Below, in pieces: positions 1-8,133 of a DNA stretch of 39,254 nt. Below the pieces are notes generated by a model. It did not search any database, was not told the origin of the DNA, and worked only from the letters and a program-made list of their open reading frames with translations. Origin of the DNA: an uncultured Collinsella sp. Its GTDB lineage: Bacteria; Actinomycetota; Coriobacteriia; Coriobacteriales; Coriobacteriaceae. A program made the position numbers and the translations under genes. Location of the stretch: assembly GCA_902492235.1 (NCBI GenBank), contig CABUKS010000024.1, positions 1 through 39,254 on the forward strand, written 5' to 3'. Numbering within the stretch: the first letter of the stretch is position 1; every line of letters starts with the position of its first letter.

Positions 1-47
1 AAGCGGTCGGCGGGGCCATTGTGGCTCTTGACAGCGGATTGGGTCAT
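1..47 (-). CDS. Possible 5' end of an unidentified gene (partial)
   Basis: An open leftward frame runs off the window edge. It starts with ATG at 47 (reading M-T-Q-S-A-V-K-S) or, in the same frame, at ATG 98. Neither start has a convincing ribosome binding site; an AGAAGG lies only 3 bases before the ATG at 98. The visible residues match no family I recognise and do not resemble LacC or LacD, which often follow lacB. It may be a chance frame. Confidence 0.2.
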   Translation of the reverse strand, partial: MTQSAVKSHNGPADR

Positions 48-166
48 ATGAGCGAGAAGCCAGCTGGTGAGGCAAGGTGCCGTGAAGCGAGGCGGCATTG
101 ACCTTCTGGTCATGCCGTCGAAGCTGAACGGCAGATTGCCCACCAGATGGCTTCGCAGCGTCGGCC

Positions 167-196
167 GGTTACGCGGTTTGGAAAAACCGCGTAACC
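167..196. terminator. Perfect hairpin downstream of lacB
   Basis: There is a 13-bp perfect inverted repeat (arms 167-179 and 184-196) with loop GGAA, just beyond the lacB stop. No T-run follows on either strand, so it may be a weak terminator or an mRNA 3' stabiliser rather than a classical intrinsic terminator. Confidence 0.5.
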
Positions 197-199
197 CCA

Positions 200-724
200 C
201 TAGTCGTGGTACTCGCCGCGGTCCCACTTCTCGAGGAACTCGTCAAAGAAGTGCGGGTCAGCCTGAGCCTCGGCGTCGGCCTTATTGCAGGCGTCGATCT
301 TGGCGATCAGGGCGTCGTGCTCGGGAGTCTTCTCGTAGGGCTCCTCCAGGAAGGCAAGCATGATATCGGCCATCAGGAACTCGCCGGTGATCTTGCCACC
401 AAAGCCCACGATGTTGGCGTTGAGCTCGCGACGGGCATACAGGGCAGAGGTCATGTCGCGAACCAGGGCGCAGCGGGCGCCGGGAACCTTGTTGACGGCG
501 TTGGTGATGCCGATGCCGGTGCCGCACAGGGCCACGCCAAAGTCGGCCTTGCCGCTGGCAACAGCCTCGCCCACGGCCTTACCGTAGATGGGATAGTGCG
601 TACGGGTGTGGCTGTAGGTGCCGCAGTCGAGCACCTTGTAGCCAGCCTGCTCCAGGCGGTCGGCCAGATAGATCTTCTCGTCCGTAACGATATGGTCGCA
701 ACCGATTGCGATGGTCTTCTTCAT
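200..724 (-). CDS. lacB: Galactose-6-phosphate isomerase, LacB subunit
   Basis: The 174-aa protein belongs to the RpiB/LacA/LacB fold. Family knowledge: LacA and LacB together convert galactose-6-phosphate, released from lactose-6-phosphate, to tagatose-6-phosphate in the cytoplasm. Seen here: an N-terminal nucleotide-like fold (IAIGCDH, residues 6-11), the phosphate and active-site loop ALCGTGIGITN with Cys67, and the R-x-H-Y-P stretch near residue 41 typical of LacB. The length matches LacB (about 171 aa) rather than the shorter LacA. The start is preceded by AAAGGAC. It lies 63 bases after lacA on the same strand, so the two are surely one operon. Confidence 0.93.
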   Translation of the reverse strand: MKKTIAIGCDHIVTDEKIYLADRLEQAGYKVLDCGTYSHTRTHYPIYGKAVGEAVASGKADFGVALCGTGIGITNAVNKVPGARCALVRDMTSALYARRELNANIVGFGGKITGEFLMADIMLAFLEEPYEKTPEHDALIAKIDACNKADAEAQADPHFFDEFLEKWDRGEYHD

Positions 725-787
725 CAGAACGTCCTTTCGTCTGAATTCACAAGTTGAGGTAGAAGTTCGAGTTCTCGGTGGCTCTCG

Positions 788-1216
788 TTAGGCCATCTTG
801 TTGAGCATGTCGACACGGATCTGGTGACGGCCGCCGGCGTACTGGGCGCGCAGGAACTCGCGGGCGATCTTCTTGGCGACCTCGGTGCCCACAACGCCCG
901 GGCCCATGGTGACCATGCGCGAGCCGTTGTGCTCGCGGGTCATGTAGGCGGAACGCTCGTCGGAAATGTTGGCGACGACCATGCCCTTGATCTTGACGGC
1001 GGCCATATAGGAGCCGACGCCGTACTTATCGAATGCGAAGCCCTGGGAATCCTTGTGCTCCAGCAGGTCCTTGGCAACGGCGGTCGCGGAATCGACAAAG
1101 TCCGCGGCAGGGGTCTCGGAATAGTCGACGACCTCGTGACCGTCGGCGATGAGCATCTCCTTGATGGACTCCTTCATCGACATACCGTCGGCATCGGAAG
1201 CGATTACAACCCTCAT
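788..1216 (-). CDS. lacA: Galactose-6-phosphate isomerase, LacA subunit
   Basis: The 142-aa protein is the smaller partner of the LacAB isomerase (tagatose-6-phosphate pathway). It has the RpiB-like start RVVIASDADG. In the loop where LacB has C-G-T-G it reads F-D-K-Y-G-V-G-S, the usual LacA situation in which the subunit lacks the catalytic cysteine. The C-terminal region has the family motif N-G-S-R-M-V-T-M-G. GGAGGATGTC precedes the ATG. It is the first gene of lacAB. Its upstream region carries a phased ACCGTT box pair and GAACA-type inverted repeats, suggesting dual control. Confidence 0.9.
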   Translation of the reverse strand: MRVVIASDADGMSMKESIKEMLIADGHEVVDYSETPAADFVDSATAVAKDLLEHKDSQGFAFDKYGVGSYMAAVKIKGMVVANISDERSAYMTREHNGSRMVTMGPGVVGTEVAKKIAREFLRAQYAGGRHQIRVDMLNKMA

Positions 1217-1322
1217 GACATCCTCCTTGAGAGATACGCAGGTGCGTAGTTTCTGTTTGGAAGTGTTGAATCGCGTTCAGGTCCGGGCATCTGAATGTGC
1301 GGTTCTTCACTGTTCGTGTTTA

Positions 1323-1386
1323 TTTGAACACATTCGAACATCAACTGCAAGAATTATTTGTTTATCTTTGTTCTTTTTTGAACAAA
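1323..1386. promoter_or_regulatory. Candidate LacR (DeoR-type) operators upstream of lacA
   Basis: A perfect inverted repeat (TTTGTTC, six T, GAACAAA) lies at 1367-1386, with further GAACA/TGTTC elements at 1323-1342. Related AACAATAWCGAACA sequences precede lacF (3330-3344), the second lacG (9632-9646) and the deoR gene itself (25078-25093). The link to the DeoR repressor encoded at 24278-25042 is inferred from this shared pattern. Confidence 0.4.
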
Positions 1387-1387
1387 T

Positions 1388-1422
1388 ACCGTTCACGGAT
1401 GATTGCTGACCGTTTGAGCCCG
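1388..1422. promoter_or_regulatory. Phased ACCGTT box pair upstream of lacA
   Basis: ACCGTTCACGG starts at 1388 and ACCGTTTGAGC at 1409, exactly 21 bp apart. This is one instance of the motif found upstream of most sugar clusters in the window. The second copy is degenerate after position 7. Confidence 0.5.
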
Positions 1423-1456
1423 GCGCGGACGTAGCGACCGCGTATTCAACAAACAA

Positions 1457-1493
1457 AAGGGCGGCCAAGAACGTGTCTCGGCCGCCCTTCTTA
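1457..1493 (-). terminator. Intrinsic terminator of the 337-aa membrane protein gene
   Basis: On the minus strand, GGGCGGCC and GGCCGCCC arms are followed by TTTTGTTTG. It lies just past the stop codon at 1524. Confidence 0.8.
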
Positions 1494-1523
1494 CGGTTAA
1501 TCTTCCAAAGAACGCTTTGCCGC

Positions 1524-2537
1524 CTACTCAGACTGCCTGCCCTTCTTGGCATGCTTGGACGGAGCACTCAGAAAGCGGCCCGTCAAATAGTTCGCGGGAC
1601 CGGAGATATCAATCCCCAGCAGGGTGTGCCCCAGCCACAAAAACGCCGCGAGCACCAGCAATGGAATCACGCACGAGGTCACGATCATCACGATGACGCC
1701 TTCGATAAGGTCGGTCACCTGCTGCACGATCTCGTCGGTCATCTGCTTGGCGCTGCTGGTCACCGACGTGACGAGGCCCGAGGCACCGTCGGCAAGCTGC
1801 TCGAGCACGCTCTTGGACTCTGCGGACTCGGTCTTTTTCTTGCTTGTTTTGGAGCTATCGCTATCTGCCGCACTCGCAGCGTCGGCCGCCTTTTGCTCGG
1901 CCGCCTCGATGCTAACGCGATACGTTTCATCGACCTTCTGCGACACCCATACGCTCGCGGGCACGAGCGCCATGCCGATCACGGCAACCACCAGCACGCG
2001 CGTCGCCACACGGCGCAGGACAGTGCTCGTGCTCCAGCGCCCGTGAATGCCGAGCGACACCGCAAAGAGCACCAGCGCAAACGGGATTAAGATGCCCAGG
2101 CCAACCGACCACAAAATCGTGAGCAAATATTTCTCTAGGTATAGCACGGCAAGCACGATACCAAGGTTGCCTGAAAGCTGCGCGAGCTGCTCGGCAACCG
2201 GCGTTCCCGTATCACCCGGCAGCGCGGTAATGCCCGCAGACAGCGCCACGCACGAGGTCGTGAGCGCCAGTACGTTGCCCTTCTTTTGATCGATGACCTC
2301 GATGGTAGAGTCCCAAGTTTTGGTATCGGCAAAATGCGGACGAGCTACAAAGCCCGACAGCAGCGCCAGTACCACGAGCGCAACGATAAAGCCAATCTGC
2401 AGCTTTTTGTTTGCGCACACGACATCGGACAGGCTGGGCTGCAGCTCGGTTACCGTCGTATGCTCGGTTATCTGGACAGGACGCCCATGAGCCATCTCGT
2501 GCGCATCTGTCTTTTGAATCAATCCGTTGTCCGGCAT
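1524..2537 (-). CDS. Multi-pass membrane protein of unknown function
   Basis: A 337-aa protein I do not recognise. By eye it has hydrophobic segments near residues 46-65, 120-140, 143-165, 178-200 and 278-305. Between the last two is a hydrophilic stretch (about 205-270) rich in Ala, Ser, Lys and Asp that reads like a coiled or flexible extracytoplasmic or cytoplasmic loop. The C-terminus is basic (K-H-A-K-K-G-R). The start is supported by GGAGGTG 7 bases before the ATG. It stands alone between two terminators, so context gives no role. Confidence 0.75.
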   Translation of the reverse strand: MPDNGLIQKTDAHEMAHGRPVQITEHTTVTELQPSLSDVVCANKKLQIGFIVALVVLALLSGFVARPHFADTKTWDSTIEVIDQKKGNVLALTTSCVALSAGITALPGDTGTPVAEQLAQLSGNLGIVLAVLYLEKYLLTILWSVGLGILIPFALVLFAVSLGIHGRWSTSTVLRRVATRVLVVAVIGMALVPASVWVSQKVDETYRVSIEAAEQKAADAASAADSDSSKTSKKKTESAESKSVLEQLADGASGLVTSVTSSAKQMTDEIVQQVTDLIEGVIVMIVTSCVIPLLVLAAFLWLGHTLLGIDISGPANYLTGRFLSAPSKHAKKGRQSE

Positions 2538-2624
2538 TTGGACACCTCCTCATTCCGGCCTGCATTGCGGATGGAAGTATACCCACCCATCGAAAAACCG
2601 AACGGGAGGGCGTGCAGAAGCTCC

Positions 2625-2670
2625 AAGACTGTCCCCAACGACTAGTCGTTTAAGAACGTCCCCAATGACT
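2625..2670. repeat. GGGGAC-type palindromic repeat, single copy
   Basis: AAGACTGTCCCC, a central palindrome AACGACTAGTCGTT, and AAGAACGTCCCCAATGACT. It corresponds to the reverse complement of 26368-26416. In that copy the central palindrome reads AATGACTAGTCATT, so both arms changed together and pairing is kept. No gene overlaps it. Confidence 0.7.
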
Positions 2671-2681
2671 GTCTCGGGATG

Positions 2682-2748
2682 AGTTGCGGTGGAATAGGGT
2701 TTGTTTTGTGCCCGCCGGCCCCTATTCAGTCCCTATTTCACCGCAACT
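2682..2748. repeat. Long imperfect palindrome in intergenic DNA
   Basis: The left arm at 2682-2699 (AGTTGCGGTGGAATAGGG) pairs with 2731-2748 with one mismatch around a 31-base centre. It adjoins the GGGGAC repeat and lies before the lacF terminator. I see no T-run after it, so it looks like a mobile or REP-type palindrome rather than a terminator. Confidence 0.6.
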
Positions 2749-2760
2749 TGGAGGAGGACA

Positions 2761-2797
2761 GAAAAAGCCCTGCCGCGGGTAGCGGCAGAGCTTTTGG
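2761..2797 (-). terminator. Intrinsic terminator of lacF
   Basis: On the minus strand, GCTCTGCCGC pairs with GCGGCAGGGC around a short loop, followed by TTTTTC. It lies 25 bases beyond the lacF stop. Confidence 0.85.
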
Positions 2798-2822
2798 AAG
2801 GGGACTTGGTTGTGAGGGCTCG

Positions 2823-3161
2823 TTAGGCGAGCTTGGCCTCGAGCTCGGCGATGCGCTTGTAGGCATCGATGGTAAAGCGGGTCTGCTTCTCCAGAATCAT
2901 GGTGGTCATGAGAGTGTCCTGAGCGTGAGCCATGATGAAGGTCATCTCCATCTCGCCACCGCCGGCCTCCTGCGAAAGCAGCTTGGTCTGCGTGTCGTGG
3001 GCACCGATGAGCGCATCGCTGGCATCCTTGTGCAGCTGCTCGGCCTTCTCAAAGTCACCCTCGCGAGCAGCATCGAGCGCTGCAAGCAGATCGGTCTGGG
3101 CGTCACCTGCGTATGCGACGATCTCGAATCCAACCATCGAGATTTCTTCTTTGGTTGCCAT
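2823..3161 (-). CDS. lacF: PTS lactose/cellobiose-family EIIA
   Basis: The 112-aa protein is a cytoplasmic all-helical EIIA of the lactose/cellobiose family, which takes phosphate from HPr and passes it to EIIB. Seen: the FIMAHAQDTLMT motif with His79, the phosphorylated residue, and Asp82, the usual metal ligand. The length is typical (about 105-115 aa). GAAAGGAACG precedes the ATG. It is monocistronic, with its own terminator and a 214-base upstream region containing phased ACCGTT boxes and a LacR-like box. It is the only lactose-type EIIA visible among four EIICB genes, so it probably serves all of them (inference). Confidence 0.92.
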   Translation of the reverse strand: MATKEEISMVGFEIVAYAGDAQTDLLAALDAAREGDFEKAEQLHKDASDALIGAHDTQTKLLSQEAGGGEMEMTFIMAHAQDTLMTTMILEKQTRFTIDAYKRIAELEAKLA

Positions 3162-3284
3162 ATTGCGTTCCTTTCACATATGAACCAATGGAGAGCATCG
3201 CGTCCGGGCATACGCGCTGCGTTCTGTATGGCAGAAACAATAACATTCAAACAAAAAAGAACAGCGCAAAACGTAATTTCGAGC

Positions 3285-3344
3285 TATGAACGGTCACTTT
3301 TCGCCCGTGAACGGTTTTTAAACCAATCTGAACAATATCGAACA
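3285..3344. promoter_or_regulatory. Phased ACCGTT boxes and LacR-like box upstream of lacF
   Basis: On the minus strand, two ACCGTTCA elements (TGAACGGT at 3287-3294 and 3308-3315) are 21 bp apart. Next to them GAACAATATCGAACA at 3330-3344 resembles the sequence in front of the deoR gene. Confidence 0.5.
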
Positions 3345-3375
3345 CAATTAGCGGCAACCCAAACAGGGCCGCACC

Positions 3376-4380
3376 CTAACGCAAATCGCGCACCGTATCG
3401 CCCTCTACGAGCACACCGGGAATCAGCATGTGCTCCACGCCAGACGCACCCCCATCGGCGCCGGCAATCTTGTCGACCGCCCACATGGCGACGCGCTTGT
3501 TGTCAAAGCGCACCGTGGTCAGGCGACGGTCGGGCACGATATCGCCCAGGCTGTCATCAACACCCACCACGCTCACGTCCTCGGGCACACGCCTTCCGCA
3601 CGACTCGAGCCCGCGAATGCAGCCGTAGGCCATGGCATCGTTGGAAGCATAAATGGCCGTACAGGTCGGATCTTCCGCCAGAGCCTGACCGGCAGCATAT
3701 CCGCTCTGTGCCGTCCAATCCCCACGGACGAGTCGCGGCGGTTCAATACCATGCGCGCGCAATGTCTCGCGCCAGCCCTCCTCGCGCCGCATGCCCGAAA
3801 GCGAGCGCTCGGGACACGAGATAAAGTGCACGGTTTTGTGCCCCCGCCCCAGCAAGTACTCGACCACCTGGCGCGAGCAATCGAACTGGTCGTTATCGAC
3901 CGTTGAACAGAGCGGGTGCTCCAGCATCGTAACGAGCACCGTCTGCATGCCGGGCAGCGGCTCGAAGGTGCCAAAGTCCGCCGGCATGCGATTCATGATC
4001 ACGACCATGCCGTCTACCGGCAGCGCGCTCATACGCGACGATGCGCTCTCGAGGGTATAGGGATGTCCATCTACTTTAGTGAGGGTGATGGCATAGCCAT
4101 GTTTGTCGGCCGCGGCAGCAAAGCCCTCCATACGGTCGAGGTTGCCGGTACCGGTAATGTTGAACATGGCGACGCCAACGGTCTTAAACTTGCCACGGCG
4201 CAACGATCGACCGGCAAAATTGGGACGATACCCCAGCTCGCGCATGGCGGCACGCACGCGCTCCTTGGTCTCGGGGCGCACGCTGGGCGAATCGTGCACG
4301 GTGCGCGAGACCGTCTGCTCCGAGACGCCCGCGAGGCGCGCCACGTCTTTGACGGATACCGATTTTTTAACAGCGGCCAT
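3376..4380 (-). CDS. LacI-family repressor of lactose module 1
   Basis: The 334-aa protein has an N-terminal LacI helix-turn-helix (V-K-D-V-A-R-L-A-G-V-S at about 10-20, recognition helix E-Q-T-V-S-R-T-V), a hinge (F-A-G-R-S-L-R-R), and a periplasmic-binding-protein-like sensor domain (about 65-330) with the family motifs N-R-M-P and V-V-G-V-D-D. Length is normal. It is divergent from EIICB-1 at 4738, and the shared spacer contains two near-identical 18-bp palindromes, so repression of the EIICB-lacG pair and of itself is the likely job. The inducer is unknown, presumably a 6-phospho-galactoside or a galactose-6-phosphate derivative. Confidence 0.88.
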   Translation of the reverse strand: MAAVKKSVSVKDVARLAGVSEQTVSRTVHDSPSVRPETKERVRAAMRELGYRPNFAGRSLRRGKFKTVGVAMFNITGTGNLDRMEGFAAAADKHGYAITLTKVDGHPYTLESASSRMSALPVDGMVVIMNRMPADFGTFEPLPGMQTVLVTMLEHPLCSTVDNDQFDCSRQVVEYLLGRGHKTVHFISCPERSLSGMRREEGWRETLRAHGIEPPRLVRGDWTAQSGYAAGQALAEDPTCTAIYASNDAMAYGCIRGLESCGRRVPEDVSVVGVDDSLGDIVPDRRLTTVRFDNKRVAMWAVDKIAGADGGASGVEHMLIPGVLVEGDTVRDLR

Positions 4381-4492
4381 AGGTCGATCTTTCTATGTCA
4401 ACGATGCCATTGGTGGCACCTTGCGCAGTCAAATGAAACGTCTTCAAGTATATCTAACGCCTCCCCCACCATACGCTCACCACCCAAAACCT

Positions 4493-4527
4493 ACCGTTCA
4501 CCGACATTTTTGCTTCCCCGAACGGCT
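4493..4527. promoter_or_regulatory. ACCGTT boxes in module 1 promoter region
   Basis: ACCGTTCACCG lies at 4493-4503, and an inverted, weaker copy (CGAACGGC) at 4520-4527. It lies between the divergent lacI-1 and EIICB-1 genes, about 235 bases before the EIICB start. Confidence 0.4.
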
Positions 4528-4538
4528 TTTGTCGCCCA

Positions 4539-4676
4539 AATGTTAACGTTGCCATTGTGCAAACACAGAGCCACCGGGCGGCTCAAACGTTTACGCGTAA
4601 GGAATCGACGGTTCGCAGGCACAGGAACCACCGGTTCGCGTCTTTTTTTGTGTCACAAAATGGCAACGTCAACATT
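4539..4676. promoter_or_regulatory. Two LacI operators of module 1
   Basis: AATGTTAACGTTGCCATT at 4539-4556 and AATGGCAACGTCAACATT at 4659-4676 are near reverse complements of each other, both centred on ACGT as LacI operators are. Their centres are 120 bp apart, which would allow looping by a tetrameric repressor. The assignment to the adjacent lacI-1 is by position. Confidence 0.65.
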
Positions 4677-4737
4677 TTGGCAACCGAACGTCAAAAGCTA
4701 CCATCGTTGCTAACCCACCGACTCTTAGGAGCATTGC

Positions 4738-6522
4738 ATGGAGCAACTCATCGCCACTATCGAAAAGGGCCAGCCCTTTTTCAACGCGATCGCCCGCAAC
4801 AAGTACCTCAAGGCGATCCGCGACGGCTTTATCTCCGTCATCCCCATCATCATCTTCTCGTCCATCTTCTGCCTGGTAGCCTCGGTCCCCAACATCTGGG
4901 GTTTCTACTGGCCCGATGACATCAACAACGCTCTGTGGAAGTGCTACAACTACTCCATGGGCATCCTGGCCATCGCCTGCGCCGCCACCACGGCCAAGCA
5001 CTTCGCCGACGCTCAGAACCGCGACCTGCCCAAGAATAACCAGATTAACTTTATCTCATGCATGTGCGCGGCCATCATCGGCTTCTTGCTCCTTTCGAGC
5101 GACACGGTCGCCACGGACGCCGCCAGCGGCTTCAACACCACCTACCTTGGTTCCAAGGGCCTGCTGACCGCCTTCATCGCTGCGTTTGTGACCGGCATCA
5201 TCTACAAGTTCTTTATCAAGCGCAACATCACCGTCAAGATGCCCGAGCAGGTTCCGCCCAACATCTCGCAGACCTTTAAGGACATCATCCCCTTCTCCGT
5301 CTGCATCACCGTCTTTTGGGTTTTTGACATCGTCTTCCGCGCTGCTTTTGGCTTCTGCTTTGCCCAGGGCGTCATCCAGGTGTTCCAGCCCCTGTTCACC
5401 GCTGCCGATGGCTACATCGGCCTCGCTGTGATCTACGGCGCCATGAGCCTGTTCTGGTTCGTGGGCGTCCACGGCCCCTCGATCGTCGAGCCCGCCATCG
5501 CCGCCGCCCTCGTTGCCAACATGACCGACAACCTGGCTGCGTTCCAGGCTGGCCAGCACGCTTCCGCTGTCCTGACCCAGGGTGCCCAGTACTTCGTCGT
5601 CTGCATGGGCGGCACCGGCGCCACGCTCGTCCTGGTCTTTATGTTCTGCTTCCTGGCCAAGTCCCAGGAGATGCGCGCCGTCGGTAAGGCCGCTATCGTT
5701 CCCGTGTGCTTTGCCGTCAACGAGCCGCTGCTGTTCGCCGCACCCATCGTGCTCAACCCCGTCTTCTTTGTCCCGTTTGTCTTTGCCCCGATCGCCAACA
5801 TCTGGATCCTCAAGATCTTTATCGACTTCTTGGGCATGAACGGCTTTATGTACACCCTGCCCTGGACCGTCCCCGGCCCCATCGGCACCATCATGGGCCT
5901 GGGCTTCCAGCCGCTCGCCTTTGTGATGCTCGCCCTTATCCTGGTCGTCGACTTCGTCCTGTACTATCCGTTCTTCCGTGCCTATGACGCCCAGAAGTGC
6001 GCCGAGGAGGCCGAGATCTCCCAGGAGGAGCTCGCCGCCAAGAACGCCGAGAAGGCCGCTAAGCTCAACGATGCCTTCCAGGGCAAGGCTGACGCCAAGA
6101 GCGTTGCCGCCGGCGCTGCTGCCGAGGCCGTGAAGGCCGACGCCCCCGCCGCCCCCGCCGCCCCCGCCGCTGTCGCCACTGAGGCAACGACCGCCAGCGA
6201 CCTCAACGGCAAGCGCGTGCTCGTGCTCTGCCAGGGCGGCGGAACCTCGGGCCTGCTCGCCAACGCGCTGGCCAAGGCTGCCAAGGAGCGCGGCATTAAC
6301 CTCGAAACCGCTGCCGAGGCCTATGGCAACCACGTGGACATGCTCCCCGACTTTGACCTGGTCGTACTGGCCCCGCAGGCCGCAAGCTACCTGGCCGACC
6401 TGCAGAAGGACTGCGAGCGCGTGGGCAACAAGTGCGTCGCCTGCCGTGGCAAGCAGTACATCGAGCTCTCCCAGAACGGCGATAAGTCTCTCGCCTTCGT
6501 CGCCGAACAACTTTCGAAGTAA
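4738..6522 (+). CDS. lacE: PTS lactose-family EIICB, module 1
   Basis: The 594-aa fused transporter has an N-terminal EIIC of the lactose/cellobiose type (about residues 1-425, multi-pass, with F-W-F-V-G-V-H-G-P-S and the E-P-L-L-F signature in A-V-N-E-P-L-L-F-A-A-P). An Ala/Pro-rich linker (about 445-485) joins it to a C-terminal EIIB whose phosphorylated cysteine is Cys498 in V-L-V-L-C-Q-G-G-G-T-S. It imports and phosphorylates a galactoside, probably lactose, at C6 of the galactosyl unit. The start follows AGGAG 6 bases upstream. A hairpin separates it from lacG-1, 66 bases downstream. Substrate is inferred from the neighbouring 6-phospho-beta-galactosidase. Confidence 0.9.
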   Translation: MEQLIATIEKGQPFFNAIARNKYLKAIRDGFISVIPIIIFSSIFCLVASVPNIWGFYWPDDINNALWKCYNYSMGILAIACAATTAKHFADAQNRDLPKNNQINFISCMCAAIIGFLLLSSDTVATDAASGFNTTYLGSKGLLTAFIAAFVTGIIYKFFIKRNITVKMPEQVPPNISQTFKDIIPFSVCITVFWVFDIVFRAAFGFCFAQGVIQVFQPLFTAADGYIGLAVIYGAMSLFWFVGVHGPSIVEPAIAAALVANMTDNLAAFQAGQHASAVLTQGAQYFVVCMGGTGATLVLVFMFCFLAKSQEMRAVGKAAIVPVCFAVNEPLLFAAPIVLNPVFFVPFVFAPIANIWILKIFIDFLGMNGFMYTLPWTVPGPIGTIMGLGFQPLAFVMLALILVVDFVLYYPFFRAYDAQKCAEEAEISQEELAAKNAEKAAKLNDAFQGKADAKSVAAGAAAEAVKADAPAAPAAPAAVATEATTASDLNGKRVLVLCQGGGTSGLLANALAKAAKERGINLETAAEAYGNHVDMLPDFDLVVLAPQAASYLADLQKDCERVGNKCVACRGKQYIELSQNGDKSLAFVAEQLSK

Positions 6523-6532
6523 GTAACGCTCA

Positions 6533-6570
6533 GGGCCAGCCGACTATCCAAGACCGGCTGGCCCTTCGAT
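6533..6570 (+). terminator. Intercistronic hairpin between EIICB-1 and lacG-1
   Basis: GGGCCAGCC (6533-6541) pairs with GGCTGGCCC (6556-6564), followed by TTCGATTT. The short T content suggests partial termination or processing between the two genes. Confidence 0.55.
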
Positions 6571-6588
6571 TTAGACGATTGGATCATC

Positions 6589-8028
6589 ATGTCCGTTAAC
6601 CCCGCTAGCGTCACCAACCCGCCTGCGCAGTTTCCCGAGGACTTTGTCTTTGGCGGCGCCACCGCTGCCTACCAGGTAGAGGGCGAGACCCGCACCCACG
6701 GTAAGGGCAAGGTTGCCTGGGACGACTTCTTGGAGGCCCAGGGGCGCTTCTCCCCCGATCCCGCTTCGGACTTCTACAACCAGTACCCCGTCGACTTGGA
6801 GCTGTGCGAGGAGTTCGGTATCAACGGCATCCGCCTCTCCATCGCCTGGAGCCGCATCTTCCCCAACGGTACCGGCGAAATCAACCCCGAGGGTGTCCAG
6901 TTCTACCACGACCTCTTCGCCGAGTGCCACAAGCACCACGTTGAGCCGTTTGTCACGCTGCATCACTTCGATACGCCGCTGCCCCTCTTTGAGAAGGGCG
7001 ACTTCCTCAACCGCGAGACCATCGACGCCTTTGTGGACTTTGCCACCTTCTGCTTTAAGGAGTACGCCGACCAGGTGACCTACTGGTTCACCTTTAACGA
7101 GATCTGGGCCGACGCCTCCAACACCTACATCGAGGGCACCTTCCCCGGCGGCGTCAAGGCGCATCTGGCCGAGGCCTTCCAGTGCGAGCACAACATGATG
7201 CTCGCCCACGCCAAGGCAGTACTGGCCTTCCACAACGGCGGTTTTAAGGGCAAGATCGGCGTCATCCAGTCGCTGGAGTTTAAGTATCCGCTCAACGAGA
7301 ACGACCCCGCCGACATCAAAGCCGCCAACAACGAGCACGTGCTGCAAAACCAGTTTTTGCTCGACGCCACCTTCCGCGGCGACTACGCGCCCGACACCCT
7401 CGAGTGCGCCAACCGTCTGGCTGCCGTCTCGGGCGGCACCATCGAAATCTTGGACGAGGACCTCGAGATTATGCGCGAAGCCACGCTCTACAACGACTAC
7501 CTGGGCGTTAACAACTATCAGTGCCGCTTCTTGAAGGCCTACGATGGCGAGAACGACCTGCACCACAACGGTACGGGCGAGAAGGGCACTGGCCGCTGGC
7601 GCGTTAAGGGCATTGGCGAGCATGTGAACAAGCCCGGCGTCCCCACCACCGACTGGGACTGGATCATCTATCCCGAGGGCCTGTTCGATCTGCTCGTCTA
7701 CATTAAGCAGCGCTATCCCAACTACAAGCAGATCTTCATCACCGAGAACGGCATGGGCTACAAGGACCCCTACAAAGACGGCTTTGTGGACGACCAGCCG
7801 CGCATCGACTACATCGAGCAGCACCTGCGCTGGTTGCTCAAGGCCATGGAGGTGGGCGTCAACGTGGGCGGCTACTTCCTGTGGAGCCTGCAGGATCAGT
7901 TCTCCTGGACCAATGGCTACAACAAGCGCTATGGCTTCTTCTACGTTGACTTTGAAACCCAGAAGCGCACGCCCAAGGCAAGCGCATACTGGTATAAGCA
8001 CGTGGCGCAGACCCGTCGTCTGGACTAG
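6589..8028 (+). CDS. lacG: 6-phospho-beta-galactosidase (GH1), module 1
   Basis: A 479-aa cytoplasmic GH1 enzyme that cleaves lactose-6-phosphate to glucose and galactose-6-phosphate. Seen: the GGATAAYQVEG start, acid/base Glu171 in T-F-N-E, nucleophile Glu386 in I-T-E-N-G, and the phosphate-binding S-W-T-N-G-Y-N-K-R-Y (Ser439, Lys446, Tyr448). Trp440 in that motif is the residue that marks 6-phospho-beta-galactosidases rather than -glucosidases in characterised LacG enzymes. The chain is collinear with LacG of firmicutes. The ribosome binding site is weak (TTGGATC), fitting co-expression with EIICB-1. Confidence 0.88.
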   Translation: MSVNPASVTNPPAQFPEDFVFGGATAAYQVEGETRTHGKGKVAWDDFLEAQGRFSPDPASDFYNQYPVDLELCEEFGINGIRLSIAWSRIFPNGTGEINPEGVQFYHDLFAECHKHHVEPFVTLHHFDTPLPLFEKGDFLNRETIDAFVDFATFCFKEYADQVTYWFTFNEIWADASNTYIEGTFPGGVKAHLAEAFQCEHNMMLAHAKAVLAFHNGGFKGKIGVIQSLEFKYPLNENDPADIKAANNEHVLQNQFLLDATFRGDYAPDTLECANRLAAVSGGTIEILDEDLEIMREATLYNDYLGVNNYQCRFLKAYDGENDLHHNGTGEKGTGRWRVKGIGEHVNKPGVPTTDWDWIIYPEGLFDLLVYIKQRYPNYKQIFITENGMGYKDPYKDGFVDDQPRIDYIEQHLRWLLKAMEVGVNVGGYFLWSLQDQFSWTNGYNKRYGFFYVDFETQKRTPKASAYWYKHVAQTRRLD

Positions 8029-8076
8029 CGGCTGGCGGGGTCGCCTGCCCACATAACCTGTCCCCATTTCTCAGCC

Positions 8077-8118
8077 GGGGGCGGCACGTCACACGGCGCG
8101 CCGCCCCCGACCTTTTTG
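8077..8118 (+). terminator. Intrinsic terminator of lactose module 1
   Basis: GGGGGCGGC and GCCGCCCCC arms (8077-8085, 8100-8108) are followed by ACCTTTTTG. It lies before the hairpin array. Confidence 0.8.
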
Positions 8119-8133
8119 TTCAGGTCGGAAGCC

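Noticed and set aside
2679..3824. 381-aa open frame on the plus strand
   Set aside because: It runs across a terminator, lacF and its promoter region on the opposite strand, and its sequence shows no domain.
5056..6510. 484-aa open frame on the minus strand
   Set aside because: Antisense shadow of EIICB-1, Gly/Asp/Val-rich and without any recognisable domain.
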